Assembly: GCA_019918135.1 (NCBI GenBank)
Contig: WBZZ01007027.1
Span: forward strand, 82,501 to 110,000
Direction of reading: 5' to 3'
Length of the DNA stretch: 27,500 bases
From: Paulinella micropora
Lineage: Eukaryota > Cercozoa > Imbricatea > Euglyphida > Paulinellidae
Part shown: positions 1-9,121 of the stretch, in pieces
Numbering within the stretch: the stretch's first letter is position 1
Layout: each line of letters begins with the position of its first letter
Notes under the pieces: generated by a model
The model's input: only the letters and a program-made list of their open reading frames with translations
The model's database searches: none
What the model was told of the DNA's origin: nothing
Position numbers and translations under genes: made by a program

Positions 1-1
1 G

Positions 2-2502
2 ACTTGGTATCCGATACAAATAACTGGCTCGTATGTAGAGTTATATTCAGGCGATACTTTAATTATGACCGCATCTGGCACAACATTAAGTTTAAACAGC
101 AAAAAAATAACAAACTTAGCCACACCAACAACAGCAACAGACGGGGCAAACAAAAGTTATGTAGATGACAATTTCGTGAAATTAACAACAGACCAAACCA
201 TAGCAGGAGTTAGGACATTTAGCAGTGAAATTAAAGCGAACTCGGGAGTATCAACAACAACGTTTTCCGCGAGTGGAAGAGTATCAAACTTAACCGCAGG
301 AGCCAGTTGTTCATTGAGCATACAAGGTGGAAATGATGGCACTAGCAATTACGGGCTATGGTTGTGGAATTATCTTGATTATAATTATTCTTTGTATATG
401 GCATCTTCTGGCGCTAGTAAAGCTTTTGGAAATGGAACCGCTTGCGCTGGCAACGACTTTACTGGTCGTGCTATTAGAATGAGAATTTATCCAGATGCTA
501 CTCAGGGATTTATATGGAAAACATCAAGCGAGGTCTTATTAATGTCACTGAATGGACTTAATGAAACTTTATGGACAAAAGGCAATATTAGCATAAATGG
601 AGCATTGGTAGCAACACAATCTTATGTAGATACAAAAGATGGGCAAAATGTGAAACTAACAGGAGACCAACGATAACAGGAATCAAAATATTTAATGAAA
701 CGAGGAATGAGTTAAGAGGTCTAACTATATTGAATCAAGCCGATTTTAATAATCAAGATATCATTAATGGAGGAAATATCACATACAATGGTGCACGTAT
801 ATTAAACCAAAATGGAGGAGATATATTCTTTTCACAGACAACAGGAGATTATCAGTCATTCTTATATACTTTAAATACTGCTTCAAGTGGAACCGCAGAC
901 CAAAGAGGTTATGTATTTACGAATATAGCATACGATGTAGCAAAAGGAGCAGGACTTTATATTTCAAAACTTACAGATGCTAAATTTCTTTCATCTGATA
1001 TCGTCCGTTTTAATAATTCTGGTGGTATGAAGTTTTATGGTGCCTTAGATATGAATTCAAACAACATAACAAATGGCGGAACAATAACAGGAACAACAAT
1101 TACTTCAACTGCGGGCATATCAACAACAACAATAACAGCAAGCGACAAAATAACAACAGCATCAGGCAAACCAATAATCATAGGAAACACAACGAAAGGA
1201 ACCGGAACAACTGGAGGATTAGAATTATATGGAACTTCTTCAAATATCGGAGGAGCACACTTACAGGCGATAATAACACAGGATGCTTATCCAACATTCC
1301 AATTATTCAACTGGACACATAATAATATTACTTTATGCTTTGATTCTTATTATGATGGTGCGAACTGGAAATCAAGTGCTTCTGGTTCAAACTTTACAAT
1401 AGCTAAAGGTGGCAACAGACTTGTTTTTAATTATAAATCGGGAATAACCGCGGGGAGCAATATAACAAGGTCAGAAGCAATGAACATAAGCACAGCATGA
1501 TTATTAACAGCAAATGCGGGTATATCAACAACCACATTAACAACGAGCGACAAAATAACAACAGCACTAGGCAAACCAATAATTATAGGCAACTCAACAA
1601 AATCATCAAATGAAGCAACGGCAGGTTTAGAATTATACGGAACGGCGAGTAATGTCGCAGGAGCACATATACAGGCAATAACTTCAACAGACATTTATCC
1701 AGTTTTTCAACAACTAAACTGGTCGTATGATAATGTCAATTTAAGCTTTGATGCTTATTTTGATGGCACGAACTGGAAATCAAGCCACAGCGGTTCAAAC
1801 TTTCTAATTCAAAAAGGTGGAAAACTCGCTTTTTATTATAATTCAGGAACAACGGTGGGAAACAATATATCTTACACTGAGGCGATGAACATTAATACGT
1901 CGGGAGAGGTAGTCATCCCAACAGCATCCAGCGGTTCTTTAACATTAAGAAAAAGACCCGCCGCTACTTACGACCCACAAATATTTTTGAAATCGGGTGG
2001 ATATACGAATTATGGAGTAGTTTGTGCGTCAACTGGTTTGGTTCATGCTTGGACTACTTCAAACTCTTCAAGCGAGCCTTCTGGAAGTTATAATTATATT
2101 CCGCTTAATGGTGCTTGGACAAACTCATCGGATAGGCGATTAAAATCAGATATTAAGACACTAGACTGCGGGAATTGTTGCGAGAAACTCATGAAAATAA
2201 ATTGTTGCTCATATTATTGGAAAACAGACGAGAAGAAAGAAAAAAAGAACCACGGATTTATTGCGGACGAAGTAAAAAAAATATTTCCTGAATTTGTATC
2301 CGAAAGCGGAATGAAAGCGGATGACGGAGACGGCTACCTTGAAGGCATAACATATACGGACTTCATTCCAATATTAGTCAGTTCTTTTCAACACATGGCG
2401 GAAAAGGTGATTTATTTAGAAAAGCAAAATAATAATCTAACTAATGATATAGCCGATTTAAAAAACCAATTAGCAGAAATCCGTAATTACAATGCCTCCT
2501 AG
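2..2502 (+). pseudogene. Fibre-like structural protein with C-terminal S74 chaperone, 5'-partial, broken
   Basis: The reading frame is already open at position 2, so the N-terminus lies outside the window. The protein is Thr/Ser/Asn-rich with the phage-fibre signature KITNLATP...NKSYVD near 100-165 and again near 610-640, followed by two 135-aa modules. The end, about 2120-2490, is a Peptidase_S74 intramolecular chaperone: SDRRLKSDI (the Ser and Lys expected of the autocleavage site), then HGFIADEV, then a coiled coil. In known S74 fibres this domain trimerises the fibre and cuts itself off. The coding frame is broken twice: a one-base loss near 672-675 (after TGDQ) and an in-frame TGA at 1498-1500, where the duplicate module suggests Gly. 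After TGA the same frame stays open to 2502. Its likely role is host attachment. The family call is firm; whether the breaks are real or sequencing errors is not settled. Confidence 0.8.
1106..1915 (+). repeat. Two tandem 405-bp modules inside the fibre gene
   Basis: The segments about 1106-1510 and 1511-1915 encode homologous 135-aa modules: both contain GKPIIIGN, GLELYGT, GAH.QAI, F..Y.DG.NWKSS and EAMNI. The period is 405 bp at both ends (ATGAAC at 1480 and 1885). They have diverged substantially, so the duplication is old. The nonsense codon lies at the junction. Confidence 0.8.
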
Positions 2503-2839
2503 ATTACACCCTCCACCTCCACTCATTGATATGGCAGATGGCGAACTAACACCAGAGTTGAAGAACCGCGTTTGGGATATTTCGTTGAAGAATGAAGAAA
2601 AAAAAGTAGAGCACGAATTGGAAGATAACTGGAATTGTTGTTGTATAAAAAACAGACCGACTGACAGCCGACTTATTAAATACTTATTTCAAATGGGTAT
2701 CATTATCGCTATTATAACCCTTTGTATCGTGAGGTTGTCTGAAAAGAACTTACCTTGCGAGACAGCCAACACTTATGTAGGTATTTTAACACTATTGATT
2801 GGAATATGCCTTCCATCACCTTCTTCAAGTAAGAAGTGA
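2492..2839 (+). CDS. Small two-span membrane protein
   Basis: This 115-aa protein starts at ATG 2492 and overlaps the end of the fibre gene by 11 bp, so the two are probably expressed together. The N-terminus is Pro-rich, followed by a charged stretch (about residues 20-46), a Cys cluster NCCCIKNRP (48-56), a hydrophobic span (about 61-82) and a second span (about 92-109), ending SSSKK. No family is recognised. Position beside the fibre gene suggests a virion membrane or capsid-associated protein, but this is inference. The reading frame is intact. The last codons and stop are copied in the 57-bp tandem repeat that follows. Confidence 0.6.
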   Translation: MPPRLHPPPPLIDMADGELTPELKNRVWDISLKNEEKKVEHELEDNWNCCCIKNRPTDSRLIKYLFQMGIIIAIITLCIVRLSEKNLPCETANTYVGILTLLIGICLPSPSSSKK

Positions 2840-2940
2840 ACATTCAAACGAATAGATTTTATACCACGAAGCATCATTTGAATGAGTAAGAAGTGAACAT
2901 TCAAACGAATAGATTTTATACCACGAAGCATCATTTGAAC
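2828..2940. repeat. 57-bp tandem duplication, two copies
   Basis: The unit beginning AGTAAGAAGTGAACATTC at 2828 is repeated at 2885 with a 57-bp period and near-perfect identity. The first copy includes the last three codons and stop of the membrane-protein gene, so the second carries a silent duplicate of that 3' end. The rest of the space to 3101 shows nothing recognisable. Confidence 0.9.
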
Positions 2941-3101
2941 AAATTAAAGGTTTAGCTTCATCAAATTAATACACCAATCACTTATCGGCTTATACACACA
3001 TCCTTTTTGAATACACCACACACAGCTTTCATTTTTTTATCACCGACCCGCGAATAGAAATCACAGGGGGACCGAGCAGAAATATTAATTAATAAAAGTT
3101 T

Positions 3102-3500
3102 ATGAGCAGTAATATAGAGGGCATCACGATGACGGACTATAAATATCAGCGGATTATTTTTCTGAGTATTGATTTTCCAGGAGGGGTTAATGGTAGCAAG
3201 ACATTTGACAAAACCATTAGAATGAACTTTACACCGACTAGAATGAATGTTAAGTTTATCCACTATATGAATGATATGACTGAAACGAAAACAAAAATCC
3301 TTCATATGGACCGCATCGGGATAATTGGCACATTCGCAGACAGCAACATCGCAAACATTTCAAATCTCAGCTACAACTTAGGAGTAGTAGGCTGGACCGA
3401 CGGGCAATACACATTTAGAGTGCTTAAATCAGACAGCGGTAATATTGAGACTGACCAGCTAGCTGGAAGAATTGTTATTTGTTTAGAATTTCTCGGGTAG
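3102..3500 (+). CDS. Unknown 132-aa viral protein
   Basis: The frame is intact. It starts at ATG 3102, or possibly at an internal ATG at 3129 (MTDYKYQ). The protein is rich in alternating hydrophobic and polar residues (RIIFLSIDF, IVICLEFLG at the end), which suggests a compact beta fold; no catalytic motif, membrane span or signal peptide is visible. Similar-sized unknown proteins sit in the virion block of polinton-like viruses, so a minor virion component is plausible, but no family is recognised. The upstream sequence is AT-rich with no start-codon hairpin. The stop codon lies inside a GC-rich hairpin at 3497-3517. Confidence 0.6.
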   Translation: MSSNIEGITMTDYKYQRIIFLSIDFPGGVNGSKTFDKTIRMNFTPTRMNVKFIHYMNDMTETKTKILHMDRIGIIGTFADSNIANISNLSYNLGVVGWTDGQYTFRVLKSDSGNIETDQLAGRIVICLEFLG

Positions 3501-3530
3501 GGGCCTGCTCCCCCTACAACCCCGCAGGTA
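3497..3530 (+). repeat. GC-rich palindromic element, copy A
   Basis: GTAGGGG (3497-3503) and CCCCTAC (3511-3517) form a perfect 7-bp stem with a 7-nt loop, overlapping the stop codon of the 132-aa gene; ACCCCGCAGG follows. It stands out in an AT-rich region. It could act as a 3' end signal or be a dispersed repeat. Part of it (CCCCTACAACCCC) reappears inverted within the protease gene near 6044. Confidence 0.6.
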
Positions 3531-3573
3531 AAATAAAAAATATATTTTAGAATATATAAAAGTGTTTTTGAGG

Positions 3574-3602
3574 TTGTGAGGTTTTTGAAAAAAAGCTCAT
3601 AC
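3574..3602 (+). promoter_or_regulatory. Start-codon hairpin H1 (ATPase)
   Basis: Stem arms TTGTGAG (3574-3580) and CTCATAC (3596-3602) pair with one G.U and one terminal mismatch; the interior GTTTTT / AAAAAAAG also pairs. It follows a TATATA-rich stretch and TTTTTGAGG, and ends one base before the ATG at 3604. The same layout precedes the genes at 6635 and 9122. Confidence 0.75.
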
Positions 3603-3603
3603 T

Positions 3604-4423
3604 ATGGGAAAAATCAACGATATACGAGTTAGACCAGTTAAGCAAACGGAGATGGAGACAAGTTGGCAAAAGGATATAAGTTATTTGATGAACCGTATGC
3701 CAATATATTTCTTCTCGCTCGCAAGAAGAGCGGTATGACGACCGCACTGTTCGAAATCCTGAAACGAACGACCGACAAAAAGACCCGCATTGTCATTATA
3801 GCAAGCACAATACACAAGGACCACATTTACAAAGACATGGTTAAGCACTTCAAGAAGAAGGGAAACCCGATGGCGATATATACATATTTGAAAACGGACG
3901 GCTACAGTGTGATTGATTACGAGTTAGACAAGCTGAATAAACCCGATGAAGAGCAAGAAGAAGGAGAGATTGTACAGGACGGTAAAGAGGAACCGATCCG
4001 AAGTTTCTTTATTTTGGTAAGGAGGAAGAAAAGAAGCAGTGGCAAGCACCAGCGGAGAGACCGTCTAAGTATCAATCACCAGAAGTCGTTGTCGTGCTGG
4101 ATGATTTGGGTAGCGGGTTGAGGGATAAGTCCGTGAGCGACCTGTTGAAAAAAAATAGACACTATAAGTCAAAAGTGATTATGAGCTCGCAGTATCTAAA
4201 CGACTTACGGCCAGAGGCGATTAAACAGCTGGACTACCTCCTTATTTTTCCAGGTCAGAGTGTTGATAAAATAGAACTCGTATATAAACATTTGGACCTC
4301 AGCTATGACCTCGACTACTTCATTGAAAACTATCACGAGGCGACGAAAGAGAGGTTTAACTTTTTGTATGTTGATGCGGTATCGGACGAACTGAGGCAAA
4401 ATTTTAATAAACGATTTTTGTAA
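3604..4423 (+). pseudogene. Genome-packaging ATPase (FtsK/HerA type), frameshifted, Walker A lysine lost
   Basis: The gene starts at ATG 3604 (MGKINDIRVRP), one base after hairpin H1. The frame changes near 3655-3662, giving KLFDEPYANIFLLARKKSG, a P-loop region in which the lysine codon expected in GKTT is ATG (3735-3737, GMTT). The frame changes again near 3995-4001 and continues through the Walker B strand VVVVLDDLG (about 4090-4110), a sensor-like KVIMSSQY segment and a C-terminus ending at 4423. Total length, about 272 codons, fits PLV and virophage packaging ATPases, which pump DNA into the capsid. Two frameshifts plus the Walker A substitution mean this copy is probably not functional. 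Placement in the capsid gene block supports the call. Confidence 0.82.
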
Positions 4424-4440
4424 TTTACTATTAATTATTT

Positions 4441-4455
4441 TTTCTATATATTATA
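4441..4455 (+). promoter_or_regulatory. Possible TCTA/TATA-type promoter of the basic-protein gene
   Basis: TTTCTATATATTATA lies directly before ATG 4456. TCTA-containing promoters are known from mavirus and its giant-virus partner; a similar TTATCTATAAG sits before the major capsid gene (about 7493-7503). It is only a short AT-rich match. Confidence 0.3.
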
Positions 4456-4776
4456 ATGGTCGTGAAAACAACAAGGGTTGAAGTCATTCCAACAGTCGGA
4501 AAAATAACAAGAAACTCAAACACAATTGCGGGCGGAAAAAAGAAAACTAGCCGTAAGAAACAAAAGGGTTGTGGGCAAAAGGGAGGTAAAATAAATTGGG
4601 AAAAGGTTGGCAATACATTTAGGAATATTAATAACTATTTGAAAAAGGACAAAACAATCTCTCGCTTCGCTGGAGCTTTGGATAGAGTTGGCGTTCCTTA
4701 TGCTGGGAAAGTTCAAAAGGTTGCGAGCGATATGGGATACGGCAAGCAGCGCGCCCGTGGAGCACTTAAATTTTAA
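4456..4776 (+). CDS. Small basic protein, possible virion core protein
   Basis: This intact 106-aa frame starts at ATG 4456. It is strongly basic: a Lys/Arg-rich segment GGKKKTSRKKQKGCGQKGGK at about residues 27-46, a middle with Trp and Asn (INWEKVGNTFRNINNYLKK), and a C-terminus MGYGKQRARGALKF. Charge, size and position between the ATPase and protease genes suggest a DNA-condensing or capsid-internal protein; small basic Gly-Tyr-Gly-containing virion proteins occur in adeno- and polinton-type viruses. That is an analogy, not a family match. Confidence 0.55.
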   Translation: MVVKTTRVEVIPTVGKITRNSNTIAGGKKKTSRKKQKGCGQKGGKINWEKVGNTFRNINNYLKKDKTISRFAGALDRVGVPYAGKVQKVASDMGYGKQRARGALKF

Positions 4777-4853
4777 ACCCCACAGATAATATTAAACTAA
4801 ACTTTCTATTATTTTTTTACATTAATGTATGAACACCAAAAACGGAGGTGCGT

Positions 4854-6552
4854 ATGAAAACCAAAACCCGTGGAGGTATGCGAAAGAAACTTAAGCAACG
4901 ACGACCGAGGATATACAGAACGAAGGATGGTCGGCCATATATCAAAGTAAAAGGCAAACGAGCATATCTAAACTTTGGAAAGAAAACGAATGACTTATCA
5001 ACGCTTCAAGTTGTTAAGCTATTTATGAAATATTTAGGCAGGCCGAAGAGGGCTAAGACAAAGAAGGAGGACTTACGAAAGGTTCAAAGCCTGTCGGAGA
5101 TAGAACAGAACACAAGAACCGCAATTCAAGACCACTTAGACAAACTTAAACAAGAAAAGTATGAAGGTATTGAGGCTATCGATAAAAAGGAAAAGTCAGC
5201 ACGAGAAGAAGCAAAAGCGGAGAAGAAAAGGCAGGAAAGAAAAGACATAGCCGAGGCTAAGGAAAGAAAAGAGGTGTTGGACAGGGAACATAAAAGAGAA
5301 CTGGCAGAGGCTAAAGAACAGGAAGAAAAGAACCGTGAACTCAGGAAAGAACAACGACTTATTAAGGAATTACTAACAGAACGGAGAACTAAGCAAGGAC
5401 TACTAACAGCACCTGTCGAAGAAAAAACGCCAAAAAAAACACACTCCACAATCATCTCCAAGCGGAATAACTGATATAGCTGATGAAGTAAACAAGCAAG
5501 CAAAAGATTTGAAAGACGAAAAGAGAAAAAGAATCATTGACGCTATGTTTACAGAGGGTATGAGATTACAACGAAAAAATACTGGAAAACCTAAACATAA
5601 CGCCATAGTATCCAGTCTCATAAAAGCAGGTATTGATATTAAAATTATAAAACCAAAAGGTAAAAAGAAAAATTATTCCGAGACATTGAAACAATGGTTG
5701 TACACTCAAAAATTTACAGAAAAAATAACTTCTCCTGAGGATGGATGGGACACACTAGATAAACTTCTAAAAGAAAAGAAAACACCGCAGACAAAACAAC
5801 ACCATCACCGCTACAACAACAACAAACCCCTAATTCACCAGAGGCTAAACAGCTAATATTTGAGTTGACACAGGGACAAGCACCACCCCCATACCAACAA
5901 CAAGCATCCGACCAACAACAAGCACCACCACCAGACACACCACCCCCAGACCAACAACAAGCAGATACACAACCGCCGCCTTTAGAAAATGACACTCCGC
6001 AAGATGGAACAGCAGAGGCAGGCCCCCGCACCCCCTCCGATGGGGTTGTAGGGGTTTACCCATACAGAGGCTTAATGACGCACGAAATAAATGAGATTAT
6101 GAAAAAACATAAGTGGTTTCTCGGCACAGTTCCCAGCGACCAGCTCAACACTTTGAACCCAGGAAGCAGAAAGCGATACGGCTTCATAATGAACTTAGAC
6201 CGCCATAATCAAGGAGGCTCGCACTGGATAGCAGTTTGGATTTCTTTGAATGGAGACGGGGCTGTTGAAGTTTATGACCCGCTAGCCGAATATGAGCCGA
6301 CTGAACTTTTCCAACATCAAATGAAACAGCTGTTAGATAAAAGCCGCCCTGATAGTTATTTATTAATGAAGGTTAATCAAGTTAAACAACAGTGATACGA
6401 GTGATACAAGCGGATGGCACTCAATGCGTTTTCTTTTAGTGCGGGCGAAAGGAACACGTTTTAAATTCGCCAGTGGATGGACTGATTTGAAAGAGAAGGA
6501 GGCGGAAAAGTTAAAAGTCCAGAACGGCTACGGTTTTGACACATACATCTAA
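4854..6552 (+). pseudogene. Coiled-coil protein fused to adenain/Ulp1-like cysteine protease, frameshifted
   Basis: It reads as one gene of about 565 codons in several frames: 4854 to about 5440, about 5445-5785, about 5790-6392, and about 6392-6552. The N-terminus is very basic (RGGMRKKLKQRR) and followed by a long Glu/Lys coiled coil (about 5060-5400), a globular middle segment (IIDAMFTEGMRLQRK), a Pro/Gln linker (5800-6010) and the protease. The protease shows GLMTHEINEIM, FLGTVPSDQL, the catalytic His in GSHWIAV (6222-6224), an acidic residue in EVYDPL, and SGWHSMRFLL. In this last motif the expected catalytic Cys before Gly is Ser (AGC, 6409-6411). Such proteases cut capsid precursors in polintons, virophages and adenoviruses. 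The first two shifts fall in A-runs. ATG 4854 is the first in frame; an upstream ATG at 4829 is in another frame. Confidence 0.75.
6015..6058 (+). repeat. GC-rich palindromic element, copy B, inside the protease gene
   Basis: AGGCCCCCGCACCCC, then CCGATGGGGTTGTAGGGG, forms a CCCC/GGGG fold. It shares GCCCCCGCACCCC with copy C (8979-9012) and carries the reverse complement of CCCCTACAACCCC from copy A. It is translated in frame between the Pro/Gln linker and the protease domain. Confidence 0.55.
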
Positions 6553-6601
6553 AGTAATTAAAACAAAAAATATATTTTCCTATATATAATTTTTTGAGGT
6601 C

Positions 6602-6632
6602 GTAGGAGGTTTTTTGAAAAAAAAGCTCCTAC
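6602..6632 (+). promoter_or_regulatory. Start-codon hairpin H2 (penton)
   Basis: GTAGGAG (6602-6608) pairs perfectly with CTCCTAC (6626-6632), with an inner TTTTTT/AAAAAA helix and a GA turn. It is preceded by TATATATAATTTTTTGAGGTC and ends two bases before ATG 6635. Stem bases differ from H1 and H3 but pairing is kept. Confidence 0.8.
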
Positions 6633-6634
6633 AA

Positions 6635-7446
6635 ATGGATTATAGAGGTGGGCGAAGTAGTGGTATCTATTACATAAATAGCAAAAATAGGATAAACGGC
6701 ACGGACAGTGATTTCACTCACTCCATTGATATGAAAGGGTTAGACAACCCGACACATTGTAAAATTTTACATATCTATGTTCCAAAATCGTATTACTCCG
6801 TGGCAAGTCCTTACAACACTTTTACTCTGAGTGAAGATGGATACGAGGCACTCATTACGATACCAGAGGGCAACTATACAATGAACAACTTAAAAAATAA
6901 GATGGCCGAGGTGCTAACCGCAGACAGCCCCAACCATTACACATACACGATAACGAGCAACAATACAAACACTGACCCAGAAGACGGAAAGTTATTATTT
7001 GCCGTAGCGGGCAACCTAGGAATTCAACCACGGTTTATATTTGACATTGAAACACGTATTCACGAAGTAATGGGTTTTGACCGCGACTCAACATATTTCT
7101 TCGCTAATAATACTATTAGGTCTCCAAGTGTCATAATCTTGACTGCTGAAAAAACATTATATCTACAGTCGGACCTCATTGGCGAAGGTGATAACCATGT
7201 AATCCAAGAAATATATACCGCTAACGAAATCCCGTTTGGCTCTGTTATCTACGATGGAAGCGGGTCGGAGTATGGTAAAAGACTGTCCGCCAATTCAAAC
7301 AATGTATTAGGTTTTATTTGACTGACGAAAACGACCAACCAATAAACCTAAACGGTCTCGGTATTGTTATGACATTGTTGATTTATCGCGAGATGAATTA
7401 TTTTAATTTATTTTATTCATTTTTTAATTTGTTGAAAAACCGTTAA
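6635..7446 (+). CDS. Minor capsid (penton) protein, one frameshift near the 3' end
   Basis: The start is ATG 6635 (MDYRGGRSSGIYYINSKNR), two bases after hairpin H2; an in-frame TTG at 6614 lies within the hairpin and is unlikely to be used. The N-terminal INSKNRINGTDSDF pattern, the segment on sampling basis IPEGNYTMNNLKNKM, and VMGFD resemble the penton proteins of polinton-like viruses and virophages, which fill the capsid vertices with a single jelly roll. The first frame stops at 7321, but the frame one base over continues with LTDENDQPINLNGLGI and MTLLIY, the expected C-terminal motif, to TAA at 7446. Loss of one T from the run at 7312-7315 would explain the break. The full length is about 270 aa. 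Confidence 0.78.
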
Positions 7447-7547
7447 TTTATAACAAAAATCACTCGGGATTTTTTTATAATTATTTATTTTTTTATCTAT
7501 AAGATATAGTATCGTTAATTTACAAACTACAAAGCCGAAAAAGAAAA

Positions 7548-8978
7548 ATGCCAGTCCAATACGGAGGAGAACTAGTCCATCAGACTAAGGAACTGCTCAC
7601 TGGTAAGTATGAATTAACTAAACTTACCACTCGTGAAGGCTCGCAACCTGTCGCACTTACTACTGCTGGCGGTATGGAAAACACATTTGAAATTCCTACT
7701 CGTCCTTTGAACCTTGCGAGGAGTGTGTTGCGATTTACTTACACGCCGTCTGCTGCGGGTGGTGCTGGTCGCTACAATCGTATCTATATGGATTGTCTGT
7801 CTATGATTAAAACTATTGAACTGCGAAGCCGAAGCGGGCAGTATCTGTGTAATCTTCAACATGTGGGGAACTGAAATGAAGTATGAAAATTTATGGCGCT
7901 TGAAAATCATGGTGCTGGTTTGGCTAGCGGTGCTATGCTTCAAAAGTGTAATGCTGGAAAAGTTGAAATTGGAACCGTAGCGGAAAGAAAAGCAATTACT
8001 GATGCGGCAGATACCGCTGGTCTTAAGGAGGCGGTTCAAGCAAACTACAAAGTGCCTCTTGTTAATGCTCGTCGCCACGATGATACCGCTCTCGCAGATA
8101 GCACTGCTGGAAATTATAGTTTGGTTGATGTTCCATTTGAGGAGGCTAAGTATTTTGAAGGAGGAACTAACAATGGTGCCACCCCTGTTATTAATGTTAA
8201 GTTTCCTTTGGGTATGCTGTTTGGTACTATTTTTGAACTGGATAAGACTATCGGATTTAATGAAATTTTGGATTTGCGTATTGTGTGGGCTGAAACCAAC
8301 CGCTCTTCATTCTATGGCACTGATGTGAGTGCTGTCTCTGCTGGTGCTGCCGCTACGACCGCTGGTGCTATCGTCTCTAACCTAAATCTATTCCTTGCTG
8401 TTGAGACTGACCCGAATGTCGTCCTCGGTGTACAGCAAAAGATTGCTGGTGAAGGCTTTCCATGTAAGATTGAGCATCCCATCGCTTGGAAGCAAAGTCT
8501 TCAAACAAACCAACAGAACTATGTTATTAAGATGAACCGCTCGCAGGGTGAAAGAATTCGTCGTATTTATACTTCTGCCTTTCATTTCACTGAGAGTGCT
8601 AATACTTCTTTTGATAATGACAACAGGGCGGATGCTAAAATTATCTCTTATTACACAACACTTGATGGAACACGCCTTCAACAATTTGACATTGACACAT
8701 CTGAGAATGAAGACTATATGATTTTGAAGGATAAGTTGAAGGGAAGTGACAACTGGTTCCATGTAGATACTTGGGACAATAACCGCCCGCTGTGCGATAA
8801 GGATACCGAACGCTATGAGGTGAGTGGTCTAAGCCTAGACACTGAGAGGCGATATGAATTCGTTTCAACTACAAGTAATAATGCGAGTGGTGCTGGCGTA
8901 ACTAATCTTAACCATTACACATTCGCCATTCTTCAACGTAGTGTGCTTGTTAAAGGAGTTGAAATTTTGATGTCTTAG
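7548..8978 (+). CDS. Major capsid protein (double jelly roll), locally frame-disrupted
   Basis: The segments 7548-7874 and 7893-8978 are in the same frame, separated by two TGA codons (7872-7874, 7884-7886). The other frame is open between them (TEMKYEN), so two compensating one-base indels, in the GGGG at 7868-7871 and the T-run near 7890, explain the break better than two genes. Total length, about 475 aa, fits PLV major capsid proteins. Features include TAGGMENTFEIPTRPLNLAR near the N-terminus, FPLGMLFGTIFELDKTIGFNEILDLRIVW in the middle (7-residue pieces typical of a jelly-roll strand pair) and a C-terminal ILQRSVLVKGVEILMS. It forms the hexon-like trimers of the capsid. The upstream region (7447-7547) is AT-rich with no hairpin. 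Confidence 0.82.
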
Positions 8979-9012
8979 CAGGGGCAAGCCCCCGCACCCC
9001 CACCAGTGAGGT
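8979..9012 (+). repeat. GC-rich palindromic element, copy C
   Basis: Directly after the major capsid stop codon, AGGGGCAAGCCCCCGCACCCCC forms a short GGGGC/GCCCC hairpin. GCCCCCGCACCCC is shared with copy B. Like copy A it follows a capsid-block gene, so a role in 3' end formation is possible. Confidence 0.55.
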
Positions 9013-9090
9013 AAGATGTAGTAATTAATTTTGATAGTTAATTTATTTTTTTAATAATATAGGAATTTACACAAAACATTTTTTGAGATC

Positions 9091-9120
9091 GTAAGTGGTT
9101 TTTTGAAAAAAAGCACTTAC
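9091..9120 (+). promoter_or_regulatory. Start-codon hairpin H3 (9122 gene)
   Basis: GTAAGTG (9091-9097) pairs perfectly with CACTTAC (9114-9120), with an inner TTTTTT/AAAAAA helix. TTTTTTGAGATC precedes it and ATG follows after one base. Compared with H2, the fourth and sixth stem pairs change together (G-C to A-T, A-T to T-A). Confidence 0.8.
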
Positions 9121-9121
9121 A

